Positions 51,348 to 60,600 of a stretch of DNA of 64,000 bases are shown here, piece by piece. Numbering within the stretch: position 1 is the stretch's first letter; every line of letters begins with the position of its first letter. The position numbers and the translations under genes are program-made. The notes under the pieces were generated by a model, which worked only from the letters and a program-made list of their open reading frames with translations, did no database searches and was not told the DNA's origin. The stretch is from Thermotoga neapolitana DSM 4359 (GTDB taxonomy: Bacteria > Thermotogota > Thermotogae > Thermotogales > Thermotogaceae), in NCBI RefSeq assembly GCF_000018945.1, contig NC_011978.1, positions 1,458,729 through 1,522,728 on the forward strand, read 5' to 3'.

Positions 51348-52685
51348 TTGATCAACCTCATTCTTGTTCCATCGGTGAGAAGTACTTATGAAGTTTCAGA
51401 AGGAAGAAGAATATTCAATGAAGAACTAGAAAATTTGCAAAAGATGCAAGATATAAATTGGTTTTACCCAAGCGATGTTATAGAATACACCGAAAATCTT
51501 GAAGCGTTTCTTAATAAAATGCGCAAAGAGGACATCGACGGAATTGTGTTAATGAGTGCGACTTTTCATTTGGGAGACATAGCCCTCCTCCTCGCTCAGA
51601 AATTTTATGACGTACCCATTCTATGCTGGGCTGTTCCTGAACCGCCCTATTCTTCTGAGGGAAGAGTTAGACTAAACTCACTCGTTGGGGCACATCTGGA
51701 TGTATCGAACCTCAAAAAGATTGGAAAAAAAGACGTTGAGTTTGTATATGGATCATCAAAGAGTGAACATTTTCAAGAAAAATTCATCGAATGGATCAAC
51801 ATCATAAAAATCAACAAGACTTTAAAAGGTGCAAAAATAGGGCTAGTTGGAGGTCATGCAAAGACTTTTCTCAACATCGACGTGTATGAACCTCTTCTTC
51901 TCAAAGAGATTGGAGTAACAGTGGAACACATTCCTTTGAGCTTCGTTTTTAATTTAAACCTTGACAGAAATTCCATTGAAAATTTGAAAGAGGAAATTGA
52001 GAAAACCTACGACACTGAAAAATTGAATGAAGACAAGAAAAGCAAGGTATGTAAGTTGATCGTTTCTTTTAAACGAATACTTGAAACAGGCAAATTCAGC
52101 GCGCTGGCCGTAAGATGCTGGCCTGAATTTGCATCGTATTACGGCATTTCACCGTGTGCTGCTATGGCCTGGAATATGGCACAGGGTTCTATTCTAAGCT
52201 GCGAAGGGGATGTTCTTGGGGCAGTAACAATGTTAATGCTCAAGGCAATAGGCTGTAAAGACATGTATCTAGCGGACATCAGCCAGATCATAGAAAAAGA
52301 TTCCTCCCTTTTAATGTGGCATTGTGGGGTTGCTCCTCATACGCTTTGGGATGGTGTATCCAAAAAATCCCTGGAGACTTATTTTGCTGGTGGAAAAGGT
52401 GTAACAACTGATTTCGTTCTTAAACCAGGACATGTGACCATTGTTCGTCTTGACCATACAGATAATGAATGGAGGCTTTTCATAACCGAAGGTGAAGCCG
52501 TTCACACAAAGCAAGAGTTAAAGGGAACCTATGTGAAAGTGCGCGTTAAAGATCCTCTAAAACTTGTGGATACCCTCATCGAAAATGGATTCCCACACCA
52601 TGTTGTCCTTGGATACGGATCTTTCACAAGAAGCCTTATCAAGTTTGCAAAAACAAAAGGTTGGAGGGTTGTAAGTGATGATTAA
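51348..52685 (+). CDS. FucI/AraA-fold sugar isomerase-like protein
   Basis: A 445-residue member of the fucose/arabinose isomerase superfamily (COG2407-like). Segments: DIDGIVLMSATFHLGDIALLLAQ, CWAVPEPP, KIGLVGGHAKTFLNIDVYEP, LAVRCWPEFASYYGISPCAAMAWN, SCEGDVLGAVTMLMLKAIG and MWHCGVAPHTLW, with Glu and His residues placed as in this family's Mn site. It is the only aldose-ketose isomerase in the cluster, so it probably forms the ketose used by the transaldolase (sulfofructose from sulfoquinovose if the pathway proposal holds). TTG 51348, eight bases after GAGGGAG, is the preferred start. It overlaps the GH31 gene by eight bases. Confidence 0.82.
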   Translation: MINLILVPSVRSTYEVSEGRRIFNEELENLQKMQDINWFYPSDVIEYTENLEAFLNKMRKEDIDGIVLMSATFHLGDIALLLAQKFYDVPILCWAVPEPPYSSEGRVRLNSLVGAHLDVSNLKKIGKKDVEFVYGSSKSEHFQEKFIEWINIIKINKTLKGAKIGLVGGHAKTFLNIDVYEPLLLKEIGVTVEHIPLSFVFNLNLDRNSIENLKEEIEKTYDTEKLNEDKKSKVCKLIVSFKRILETGKFSALAVRCWPEFASYYGISPCAAMAWNMAQGSILSCEGDVLGAVTMLMLKAIGCKDMYLADISQIIEKDSSLLMWHCGVAPHTLWDGVSKKSLETYFAGGKGVTTDFVLKPGHVTIVRLDHTDNEWRLFITEGEAVHTKQELKGTYVKVRVKDPLKLVDTLIENGFPHHVVLGYGSFTRSLIKFAKTKGWRVVSDD

Positions 52686-54594
52686 GCACGAAATAAAGGG
52701 AAATCAATTCTACGTTGCTGTAAATGATCACATACTGATATCTTCAAAGAATATATGGGAAGGATTTGGTAAGGAAAGGATCAAAGAATACCATGGCCAC
52801 TTCACCATAAAATCAACTGTAAAAGAATATTACCCTTTTAAAGGTAGTATAGAATTGGTATCTGAAAACCCCTTTGAAATTCACATAAAATCTTCCAGAG
52901 ACATCAACAGGCTGCTGATAAAAACTGAATTGGCGAAAGATGAAGTAATATTTGGTGGAGGAGAACAGTATAGTGAGTTGAATCTTAAGGGCAAAAGATT
53001 TCCTCTGTTCGTTCAGGAACAGGGTGTGGGAAGAGGTAAGAATCTGATTTCACTTCTAGCCTACCTGAAAAAAGTTAGAGGTTCGTGGTACAGCACTTAC
53101 TTTCCCCAGCCTGTTTTTTTCTCCAATAAAGGGTATGGTATCGTATTCAAAACCTACGCTCCTATGATCGTTGATTTGAGAAAAAATATTGCCTTGTTCG
53201 AAATATGGAGTAACGAGTGCAACATAATCGTTTTGTCCGGAACATTAGAGGAAATGGTAAGAGATTTATTCAAAATTTTCGGGGGCGCTTTTGATTACGA
53301 AGACTGGATGTTCGGTGTCTGGTTGGCTTCTCAAGGTGGAACGGAGAATATTGAACGCATTATAAAGACTGCGAGAGAATGGAATATCCCTGTTCATGCC
53401 GTATGGGCGCAAGATTGGTGTGGAAAAGTGTATACCAAATTCGGGAGACAGGTATTTTGGAACTGGGAGTACGATAAAGAAGACTATCACGATCTACCTG
53501 AGTATATCAAAAAGTGGCACGAAGAGGGTATTCGTTTCTTGGGTTACATAAATCCGTTCCTTAATAAAGAAGGGAACCTATACAAAGAAGCTCTGGAGAA
53601 AGGATATTTAGTGAAAAAAAAGGATGGAAGCGTATATGACATAGTAGTGACTACCTTCCCAGCGGGTCTTATAGATCTGAGCAATCCAGATGCGTTTGAG
53701 TGGTACAAATCAATAATTCTAAACAACATGATATCAATAGGAATGGATGGATGGATGGCAGACTTCGGAGAATATTTGCCAATGGATGCCGTGTTGAAAT
53801 ATTCCAGTGGAAAGGAGTATCACAACAAATACCCTGTGGAATGGGCCAGGTTAAACTTCGAAGCAGTAAAAGCATCTTCAAAAAAGGTGGTCTATTTTAT
53901 GCGCGCTGGATTTTTGGGATCCACTAGATTCTGTCCAGCCTTCTGGACAGGTGATCAGAATGTAGATTGGTCGTTCAGCGATGGTTTGCCAACCGTAATT
54001 CCTGCTATGACGAGTTCTAGCCTCTGTGGAGTTCGACACATACACTTCGACATAGGAGGATACACATCCTTGTTCTGGATGAAGCGAACACCAGAGCTGT
54101 TTATGAGATGGACAGAAATAGCAGCCTTTTCCCCCGTTATGCGAACACACCAGACCAACCGTCCCGTGTCAAACATACAGTTCGATTCTAATCATGACAT
54201 ATTAAGACACTTTTCTAAGATGGCTAATATGCACGTTCTTTTGATAGATTATCTGAAGGTAGAATTCAAAAAAGCTATAGATGAGAATCTACCTGTTGTA
54301 AAACACCTAGCTTTGAACTATCCAGAGGATCCTGAGTCCTGGCAGATAAAGTATCAGTATCTACTGGGGAATGATATCTTGGTTGCACCTGTACTGAAGA
54401 AGAAAACAAGAAAGTGGAAGGTTTTTCTTCCAAGAAGGGAAAAATGGGTACATCTTTGGACAGAAAAGATGTTCTCTGGAGGATGGATAGAGATTGATGC
54501 TCCTCTTGGAGAACCACCTGTTTTCGTAAGACTTGGTTCTGAATTTCTAGAAAAAATACTTGCTGCATCGAGAGATGTTCAGGAATTAAGATGA
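52678..54594 (+). CDS. GH31 alpha-glycosidase of the YihQ sulfoquinovosidase type
   Basis: A 638-residue GH31 enzyme that aligns by eye along its whole length with E. coli YihQ: FGGGEQYSELNLKGKRFPLF, EQGVGRGKN, ASQGGTE, VWAQDWCG, DGWMADFGEYLP, WTGDQNVDWSFSDGL, HFDIGGYTSLF and MRTHQTNRP. The nucleophile is Asp362 and the acid/base Asp426. Of the five sulfonate-pocket residues of YihQ (QQRWY), Gln219, Gln245, Trp261 and Tyr462 are kept with equal spacing, but the Arg301 position is Gln258 (an Arg precedes it). So it may hydrolyse sulfoquinovosides with altered binding, or another 6-modified alpha-glycoside. No signal peptide, so intracellular. ATG 52678 or GTG 52675. Its last 16 bases overlap the opposing gntR gene. 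Confidence 0.9.
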   Translation: MIKHEIKGNQFYVAVNDHILISSKNIWEGFGKERIKEYHGHFTIKSTVKEYYPFKGSIELVSENPFEIHIKSSRDINRLLIKTELAKDEVIFGGGEQYSELNLKGKRFPLFVQEQGVGRGKNLISLLAYLKKVRGSWYSTYFPQPVFFSNKGYGIVFKTYAPMIVDLRKNIALFEIWSNECNIIVLSGTLEEMVRDLFKIFGGAFDYEDWMFGVWLASQGGTENIERIIKTAREWNIPVHAVWAQDWCGKVYTKFGRQVFWNWEYDKEDYHDLPEYIKKWHEEGIRFLGYINPFLNKEGNLYKEALEKGYLVKKKDGSVYDIVVTTFPAGLIDLSNPDAFEWYKSIILNNMISIGMDGWMADFGEYLPMDAVLKYSSGKEYHNKYPVEWARLNFEAVKASSKKVVYFMRAGFLGSTRFCPAFWTGDQNVDWSFSDGLPTVIPAMTSSSLCGVRHIHFDIGGYTSLFWMKRTPELFMRWTEIAAFSPVMRTHQTNRPVSNIQFDSNHDILRHFSKMANMHVLLIDYLKVEFKKAIDENLPVVKHLALNYPEDPESWQIKYQYLLGNDILVAPVLKKKTRKWKVFLPRREKWVHLWTEKMFSGGWIEIDAPLGEPPVFVRLGSEFLEKILAASRDVQELR

Positions 54595-55248
54595 TCAAGA
54601 ATGTTTTTATAATGCTTTTCTATGGATTCAATTAGACGCTTTTTGTCGTTTGAGATTATAGAACGAAGGATCTCTTCATGGATTTCTATTGATCTTTTTT
54701 GATAATCCGAATCAGCGAGATAGTCCTTTTTCAATACGTACCAGACACGGCTTTTCATATAATCTAGCAGGTTTTCCATCAGGTGGAAAATTATAGAATT
54801 TCTTGCTGCTTTAGCATAAACTTTATGAAACATAACATCTGACTCTGTTAAAGCACGAAATTTTTTCTGTTCGAAGTACTCTTTCATCAAAGAAAGATGA
54901 TGTTCCATGTCCTGAATCATTTGAAGCGAAAAGTTTGAAATGTAAAATTCTGCTATAGCTTTGTCTAAAAATTCGCGCGCAATTATCAACTCATCCAAAT
55001 CATAGGCTAGAAGTTTGGATTGCTTGTTTTTCCTCTGAAGGTATTTTTATTACGTAGTTACCACTACCCCTTCTGCTTTTTATAATACCCGAAGCCTTAA
55101 GGAAACTAAGAGCCTCTCTAACAATTATACGAGACGCTCCTATTTTTTCACACAATTCCCTTTCGGGTGGTAGACGATCTCCTTCTTTAAGATTCATTTC
55201 TCTTATCAACCTTTCTATTTCTTTTACCGTTTCATGAACCTTGGACAC
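54579..55248 (-). pseudogene. GntR/FadR-family regulator, frameshifted between domains
   Basis: The N-terminal frame (GTG 55248, seven bases after GGAGG) encodes a GntR winged helix: EGDRLPPERELCEKIGASRIIVREALSFLKASGIIKSRRGSGNYVI. It ends at a stop at 55002-55000. The FCD ligand-binding domain continues in the next frame (ELIIAREFLDKAIAEF to KHYKNILDHL). Removing one A from the five-A run near 55030 would join both parts into a normal 220-residue FadR-type regulator. Expected role is ligand-released repression of the adjacent catabolic operon. Either a recent mutation, which could make the operon constitutive, a programmed slip on the A run, or a sequencing error. The HTH part alone could still bind DNA weakly. 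Confidence 0.82.
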
Positions 55249-55260
55249 AAACACCCCTCC

Positions 55261-55279
55261 TTGGTATTGATTATACCAA
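55261..55279 (-). promoter_or_regulatory. inverted repeat overlapping the gntR -10 element
   Basis: TTGGTAT-TGATT-ATACCAA is a perfect inverted repeat; on the minus strand it contains TATAAT, a full -10, just before the gntR ribosome binding site. This fits autoregulation. Its half-site resembles the palindrome inside the catabolic operon promoter. Confidence 0.65.
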
Positions 55280-55325
55280 CAGGTATGAGTATTTCTCAGA
55301 ATTTGGAAAAAGTAAAGAACGAATC

Positions 55326-55880
55326 CTAGTAAAACAAAAACTGTGGGTACATCCTGACTTCTGTAGAAGGTGTTATCACAATATCCTTTGAGGTGTAGAT
55401 ATAGACCGACCAGAAATACTCCTTGCCGGAGACTTCTATCATTGGAATTGAAAAGAACGTCTTTGTCCCATCTTCTGTTGTTCCTTCGATTGTGATGGCA
55501 TAAACATTCTCCACAAATTCAGGTTTGTTAGCAAGACTCCAGGGAATGGCTCTGCTGCTCAGTTCTTCAACAGAGATCACACTGCAACTGGTGAGTGTGG
55601 AAGGTGTCGTTAGATCGTAAACCAATATCTCACTACTGGAAAGGACCATATCTACAACTTCTGAGTCGCTTGCATCGCTCTCTGGAACGTAGATGATTTC
55701 TCTCAAAAGATCGTAACTGGCAGGACTGGTTTCCAGTTCATCAACAATATCCATAGTTTGATCCAGCAGCTCCTGTGCCTTCTGTTTGATTCCTTCTTCC
55801 ACGATGATACCCACAACTCCTGTGCAGCCGGCAAGGACTATCAAGAAGGCCATAACAGCTATCAACAAATTCTTTCGCAT
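55326..55880 (-). CDS. lipoprotein of unknown function
   Basis: A 184-residue protein with a lipoprotein signal: basic start (MRKNLLIAVMAF) and lipobox LAGC near residue 18. The mature part, rich in acidic and Ser/Thr residues with a helix (EEGIKQKAQELLDQTMDIVDELE) and beta segments, matches no family I recognise. GGGGGTG precedes ATG 55880. It is divergent from the VWA protein gene, with about 100 bases between them, and may share its promoter region. Confidence 0.7.
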   Translation of the reverse strand: MRKNLLIAVMAFLIVLAGCTGVVGIIVEEGIKQKAQELLDQTMDIVDELETSPASYDLLREIIYVPESDASDSEVVDMVLSSSEILVYDLTTPSTLTSCSVISVEELSSRAIPWSLANKPEFVENVYAITIEGTTEDGTKTFFSIPMIEVSGKEYFWSVYIYTSKDIVITPSTEVRMYPQFLFY

Positions 55881-55981
55881 AGAAAACACCCCCTCATCAG
55901 TTTAATCGATTATAACACATCTTTTGTTTTTTGTTATCAAAGGAGTAGAATACAGTTACTCACACCCGAGGGGGGATTCTT

Positions 55982-58456
55982 ATGTGTAGAATGATCGTTC
56001 TGTCGTTTGTCTTTCTCTCCTGCTTTTTGTTTTCCTATGAAATCGAGATTGAAAATTTTGAAATCTGGGATCGCGACGGATTGATGAACTCTATCTGGTG
56101 TGCTGTCAGCGTCGAAGATGGTGGCACCTTTGTAAGAAACCTGAATCTTAAAGACTTCGAGTTGATAGAGACTGCATATGGCAGGGATGAAGAACTTCTT
56201 TTTTCAAAGAAGGTGCGCTTCGACAACTTCTATTATCAGTTTAACGGAGATGGATTTTGGGAGAAATCCGTGAATTCCGATGAACTCGATATCGTGTTTC
56301 TGATAGACAAAACAGGTTCGATGGAGGACCACATAGAATCCATCAAAAGACAGCTCAAAAACTTTCTGGACAGACTCATGAAGATAGGAACAGACTTCAG
56401 GATTGTGATCGCCGAGTACGGTGTGGAAGATGAACCTGAATGGCCAAGTGGGGCAGGAGTGGACACTTTTTATGATTCTGTTATGTTCGAGGAGATAAGC
56501 AGAGAAATAGAAGAAATAGGTACGGGAGGCGAAGGATGGGATCTAACATGGGCGTACGATGCCTTTCTCTGGGCTTTGAATCTGGACTGGCGCGAAAGCG
56601 CCAGAAAAATCGTGGTGATCATCACCGACGTTTATGTGGATTCCGTCTTCGGTCCAAACTGGTACTACACCTCTGGCTGTAACACCTCGATGCGCGCCGT
56701 GGATCTTGCGTTGAAAGAAAGTGGTATCCACCTTTACTACTGTCAGCCTTCAGAGGAAAACATGGCGGAAACAGAACTTTTCGAAAGTTACTCTCCGCAG
56801 GTGAACCCAAAAGTCAAAGAATCTAACTTTGATTTTCTGGAAAAGAGAAACGATCATGTTAAGAGGTTGTCCTGGCCCTTTGATCAAAGTGAGATTCAGC
56901 TGGAAAATTTACCAGTAATCGACTCGAAATACTATTTTGCCTGGTTCAGCGACTGGAGTGAATACAATTTTGTGAGCAAAGTAGAAGTCAAAATCAGGCT
57001 GATTGGAACAAGTGATTTTTCATCCTTTGTTTATTATCCCCTCGAAAACCCTGACGGGACAAAAACAAACATCGTGTCCGAGAAAATTAGCTTTGTAATA
57101 AAAGATGAGGCTGGTTTCGGCATGCTTGGAAGCGACAACGTATGGGTTTTCTTTTACAAAGTGATGGGGAACACCAGCAGAATGGATACCGTCGGAGCGA
57201 TGTATCAGATCTCTGATAAAAACGGAAAGATAGACATTGGAAGAAGACAGCCCGGGAGGTACTACTACATCCTTTACGCCAGCGGGCAACCTAGTGATGC
57301 CTACCATCAACTTCGATACACTTCCAGAGGATGGGTCGATATAGGACCAAAAGCAGCAACTCCAACAGAGATCGTTGCCTACACCTGGGGAAGCAAGGCA
57401 GAGATCTACAAAGCGTACGGTCTTCTGGAAGAACTGAGAAACCTTGAGATCGCACGTGAAGGTATAAAACATTATGTTCAGGAGGCCAGTGAATGGGTTT
57501 CAAATCTGGAAAGAAATGGAATCACACTTGTGGAAATGGAAGCACTAAAGAGGTTCAACACAGGGCTTGCTGCAATCGTGAACTGTGCAGGATATGCCTG
57601 TGTGATCCAGAATAAAGCAAGCGATGATGCGGTGGAAATAGCCCAGAAAGTCTCGGACATGATAAGAAAAGCAGAAGATGTCGTCAGCAAACTGGAATCT
57701 GCAAGGCATCTCATAATGAAAGCGGTGAACACTTTCATTGACATAATAACAGGAAACTGGGGCGGTGCAGCGATGAATTTGACGATAGAAGAGGTGATAG
57801 ATCGGTTTGTCACCTACGTCAAAGACGACCTTCTGAACGATATCATGAGTCTTGTAGAAGAAAAACTTGCGGAAGTTATAAGAAATCCAGATGTGGTGGT
57901 TGACTTTTTCAAAACCCGCGTGAAAGAGTGGGTTAAGGAAAAACTCTCTCCCGAACAAATAAGCAAAAGTGCGTACAACTTTGTCGGCGAAGAACTTGTT
58001 TACAACAGATTCACCTCTCACATCGAAGAACAGCTGAGAGTGCTCCTTTTATACTCAAAGGACCTGGTGGAAAAGAACCAGGACAAATACTGGAACTTTG
58101 ATGAACGTTCAAAACTCATGAGAAAAAGCTTTGAAGAGATGCGATACGATATCATGTCAGATCTGTTCGAGATTTCCTATGAATCTCTTTCCAGACAGGA
58201 CTCCGTGGACAACTGGGCGGATGCTCTTCAGGTATTCAAAGACACGATTCCTCTGATAGTAGAATTTCTGGAGCTTTTCGAGGTTCGCTATCCAGAACTT
58301 TCCGATGTGAAGAAAGCTCTGGAGACTCTTGCAGACGCCCTTAACACGATTAATGCGATGACACGAACGTACGAGATGGCGTTGAAAATAGATCATCTGA
58401 CAACACTCACTGAAAGAGCCCAGAAGATAGCAGCTGAAGTGTACAGGTACAAGTAG
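55982..58456 (+). CDS. large exported von Willebrand factor A-domain protein
   Basis: An 824-residue protein with a short signal peptide (MIVLSFVFLSCFLFSY). A VWA domain (about 100-285) carries the MIDAS motif Asp109-K-T-G-Ser113 and a later VVIITDV strand, so it probably binds metal and a protein partner. A beta-rich middle part follows, then a long helical C-terminal half (about 500-824) with EAA-rich and amphipathic helices and one weakly hydrophobic stretch. I recognise no enzyme domain. GAGGGGGG precedes the ATG. Divergent from the lipoprotein gene; likely an envelope or surface protein. Function unknown. Confidence 0.75.
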   Translation: MCRMIVLSFVFLSCFLFSYEIEIENFEIWDRDGLMNSIWCAVSVEDGGTFVRNLNLKDFELIETAYGRDEELLFSKKVRFDNFYYQFNGDGFWEKSVNSDELDIVFLIDKTGSMEDHIESIKRQLKNFLDRLMKIGTDFRIVIAEYGVEDEPEWPSGAGVDTFYDSVMFEEISREIEEIGTGGEGWDLTWAYDAFLWALNLDWRESARKIVVIITDVYVDSVFGPNWYYTSGCNTSMRAVDLALKESGIHLYYCQPSEENMAETELFESYSPQVNPKVKESNFDFLEKRNDHVKRLSWPFDQSEIQLENLPVIDSKYYFAWFSDWSEYNFVSKVEVKIRLIGTSDFSSFVYYPLENPDGTKTNIVSEKISFVIKDEAGFGMLGSDNVWVFFYKVMGNTSRMDTVGAMYQISDKNGKIDIGRRQPGRYYYILYASGQPSDAYHQLRYTSRGWVDIGPKAATPTEIVAYTWGSKAEIYKAYGLLEELRNLEIAREGIKHYVQEASEWVSNLERNGITLVEMEALKRFNTGLAAIVNCAGYACVIQNKASDDAVEIAQKVSDMIRKAEDVVSKLESARHLIMKAVNTFIDIITGNWGGAAMNLTIEEVIDRFVTYVKDDLLNDIMSLVEEKLAEVIRNPDVVVDFFKTRVKEWVKEKLSPEQISKSAYNFVGEELVYNRFTSHIEEQLRVLLLYSKDLVEKNQDKYWNFDERSKLMRKSFEEMRYDIMSDLFEISYESLSRQDSVDNWADALQVFKDTIPLIVEFLELFEVRYPELSDVKKALETLADALNTINAMTRTYEMALKIDHLTTLTERAQKIAAEVYRYK

Positions 58457-58518
58457 AAAGCGAACACTGTTTCGCTCAAGGTTATATTTTTAAATAAATA
58501 ATTGCCTGTGTCTTTTCC

Positions 58519-58527
58519 TGTTATAAT
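58519..58527 (+). promoter_or_regulatory. extended -10 promoter of the chemoreceptor gene
   Basis: TG-T-TATAAT lies 47 bases before the chemoreceptor start and is a consensus extended -10 element. A weak hairpin (AGCGAA/TTTCGCT, about 58459-58477) just after the VWA gene may end the upstream transcript. Confidence 0.55.
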
Positions 58528-58573
58528 TTTTTCGTCGCGGCATACATATCAACAGAGGAGGTGTGATTCGATT

Positions 58574-60571
58574 ATGAAAAACTTGCCGGTTTTCTGGAAG
58601 ATTTTTCTCTCGATACTCCTGATCATAGTTGTTCTGGTAGGTGTTTCCACCTATTTTATTCTCGACAAAAGAGCGCATGTCATGAAATCATCTGAAGATA
58701 CTCTCTTGTCACAGGCTGTGAACAGTGCCGATATATTTTGGAATTTCATACGTGGCTATACGCAGCTTGCCGATCTGCTTGCAAGCAACGAAAACGTGAA
58801 AGGCGCTTTTGAAAATGCAAACAACGAAGAAGAATGGATGATAAAGTTGTTCAGATCCGTTGTGAAGTCCTACCCTGACATTACTTTTGTTTACGCTGGT
58901 TATAGGGACAAAAGGATGTACCTCATACCAGAAACCGAACTCCCGGCAGGGTACGATCCAACTCAAAGACCATGGTACAAAAGCGCTGTTTCCAATCCCG
59001 ACAGAGTTGTGATAACCGATCCATACGCAGATGCTGCCACCGGCCAGACAATAATAACCGTTGCCAGAGCCATTAAAACAGATGGCAACATTGTCGGTGT
59101 GGTTGGAATCGACTTTGACATCTCAAGGCTCTCCGAGACGATTTTTGCGAATTCAAAGAAACTCGGTTATGAAAGTGGTGTGATAAACGAGAGAGGAATA
59201 GTTGTTCTCCACTCAAATCCAGAACTGGTTGGGCTCGATGTTTCTGGCACAGATTTCTACAGGAACTGGTCATCAAAAGGAGAACGTGGTGTTTCAAGGT
59301 TCAGATATGAAAAATTCAGTTCGGATTATCTGATAGCGGGTTTCAGAAGGCTCGAAAACGGCTGGATCTTTTTCAACACTGTGCCTGAAAGCGTATTGAT
59401 GTCCAGCGTGAACAGAGATCTTCTGACAACATCGATCTCTGTTGGCGGAATTATCGTGGTTGTCCTGATCCTTGCCACGATGATTTCAAGAAGATACATC
59501 GCTCATCCCATATCCTTGATGGCAAAAGTTTCGGAGAAAATTGCATCTGGAGATCTCACCGTCCAGTTCGATTACAAAAGTCGCGATGAATTGGGAAAAC
59601 TGTCCAATGCTCTGAACCATATGGTGAATGCTTTGAAGGGGCTTGTGATCCAGATTCACGAAGAAGCCAAACTCCTGAAGGACGCTGCCTCGCAGGTTGC
59701 GGCTGCGTCTGAAGAAACAAGCGCAACTGTAGAAGAACTTTCTGCCCAAATAGACACGGTGAATTCCAACGTGAACAACGCTTCTGCTGCAATAGAAGAA
59801 ATGACGAGTGGAGTAGAAGAAGTTGCAGCGAGTGCTCAGAACGTTGCCAACTCCTCCCAGCGTCTCAACGAAGAGGCAAGTAAAGTGAATGAGTTGATCA
59901 AAGAAGGGCAGAAGGCTATTGAGAACATATCGAACATCATATCCCAGACCAGAGAGAAGGCCAACACGACTTCAAGTGTAGTTGACAGACTATCTGAAAG
60001 CGCAAAGAACATTGGTGAAATAGTTGAAACAATAAACTCCATAGCAGAACAGACGAATCTCCTTGCTCTGAACGCAGCAATAGAGGCAGCACGTGCAGGA
60101 GAAGCCGGAAGAGGTTTTGCGGTAGTTGCAGATGAAATCAGAAAACTTGCCGAGGAAAGCAGGAATGCCACTCAGAACATAACGGAAATACTCAAAGGTA
60201 TAATGGAAGAAAGCTTGCAGGCAAAATCCGCAACAGATGAGACAGTTCAAATAGTCGAGCAGGCCTCTCAGCAGTCTGAGATCGTGAGTGAAAAGTTCAA
60301 GATGATACTCGAAAGCATCACCAACATGTCACATATGATAGAAAGCCTTGCTGCCAGTGCTCAGGAACAGAGTGCGGCTTCCGAAGAAATGAGTAGCGCA
60401 ATGGACGGTGCCAGTAAGTCCATGCTGAACATCGTCGATCAAATGAACGAGGTAACAGAGTCTGTAAGACAGCAAGCAGAAACTATAGCGAACATAGCAA
60501 AAACTGCTGAAAAACTCGATGAAATGGCCGAAAGACTCGTTGAATCTGTGAGCAGATTGAAGGTGGAATGA
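58574..60571 (+). CDS. methyl-accepting chemotaxis protein with dCache-type sensor
   Basis: A 665-residue chemoreceptor. TM1 is at about 7-31 and TM2 at about 286-305, enclosing a periplasmic dCache-type domain ([53 protein letters not shown]), which in other receptors binds amino acids or carboxylates. A HAMP domain follows ([38 protein letters not shown]), then the signalling hairpin with the conserved tip [38 protein letters not shown]. Glu/Gln pairs in flanking helices are likely methylation sites. ATG 58574 with GGAGGTG upstream. Ligand unknown. Confidence 0.93.
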   Translation: MKNLPVFWKIFLSILLIIVVLVGVSTYFILDKRAHVMKSSEDTLLSQAVNSADIFWNFIRGYTQLADLLASNENVKGAFENANNEEEWMIKLFRSVVKSYPDITFVYAGYRDKRMYLIPETELPAGYDPTQRPWYKSAVSNPDRVVITDPYADAATGQTIITVARAIKTDGNIVGVVGIDFDISRLSETIFANSKKLGYESGVINERGIVVLHSNPELVGLDVSGTDFYRNWSSKGERGVSRFRYEKFSSDYLIAGFRRLENGWIFFNTVPESVLMSSVNRDLLTTSISVGGIIVVVLILATMISRRYIAHPISLMAKVSEKIASGDLTVQFDYKSRDELGKLSNALNHMVNALKGLVIQIHEEAKLLKDAASQVAAASEETSATVEELSAQIDTVNSNVNNASAAIEEMTSGVEEVAASAQNVANSSQRLNEEASKVNELIKEGQKAIENISNIISQTREKANTTSSVVDRLSESAKNIGEIVETINSIAEQTNLLALNAAIEAARAGEAGRGFAVVADEIRKLAEESRNATQNITEILKGIMEESLQAKSATDETVQIVEQASQQSEIVSEKFKMILESITNMSHMIESLAASAQEQSAASEEMSSAMDGASKSMLNIVDQMNEVTESVRQQAETIANIAKTAEKLDEMAERLVESVSRLKVE

Positions 60572-60573
60572 AT

Positions 60574-60600
60574 AAAAAGGGGGTCCCACCCCCTTTTTTA
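60574..60600. terminator. bidirectional terminator after the chemoreceptor gene
   Basis: AAAAAGGGGGT (60574-60584), loop CCC, ACCCCCTTTTT (60588-60598) with T/A runs on both sides. It ends both the chemoreceptor gene and the opposing hypothetical gene. Confidence 0.9.

Noticed and set aside
46567-54594. A 6-deoxyhexose (quinovose or fucose) pathway to lactate: isomerase, aldolase, lactaldehyde dehydrogenase, lactate racemase
   Set aside because: It explains the LarA-like and ALDH genes and the Gln258 in GH31, but not the SuyAB-like pair; kept as the main alternative rather than the leading reading.
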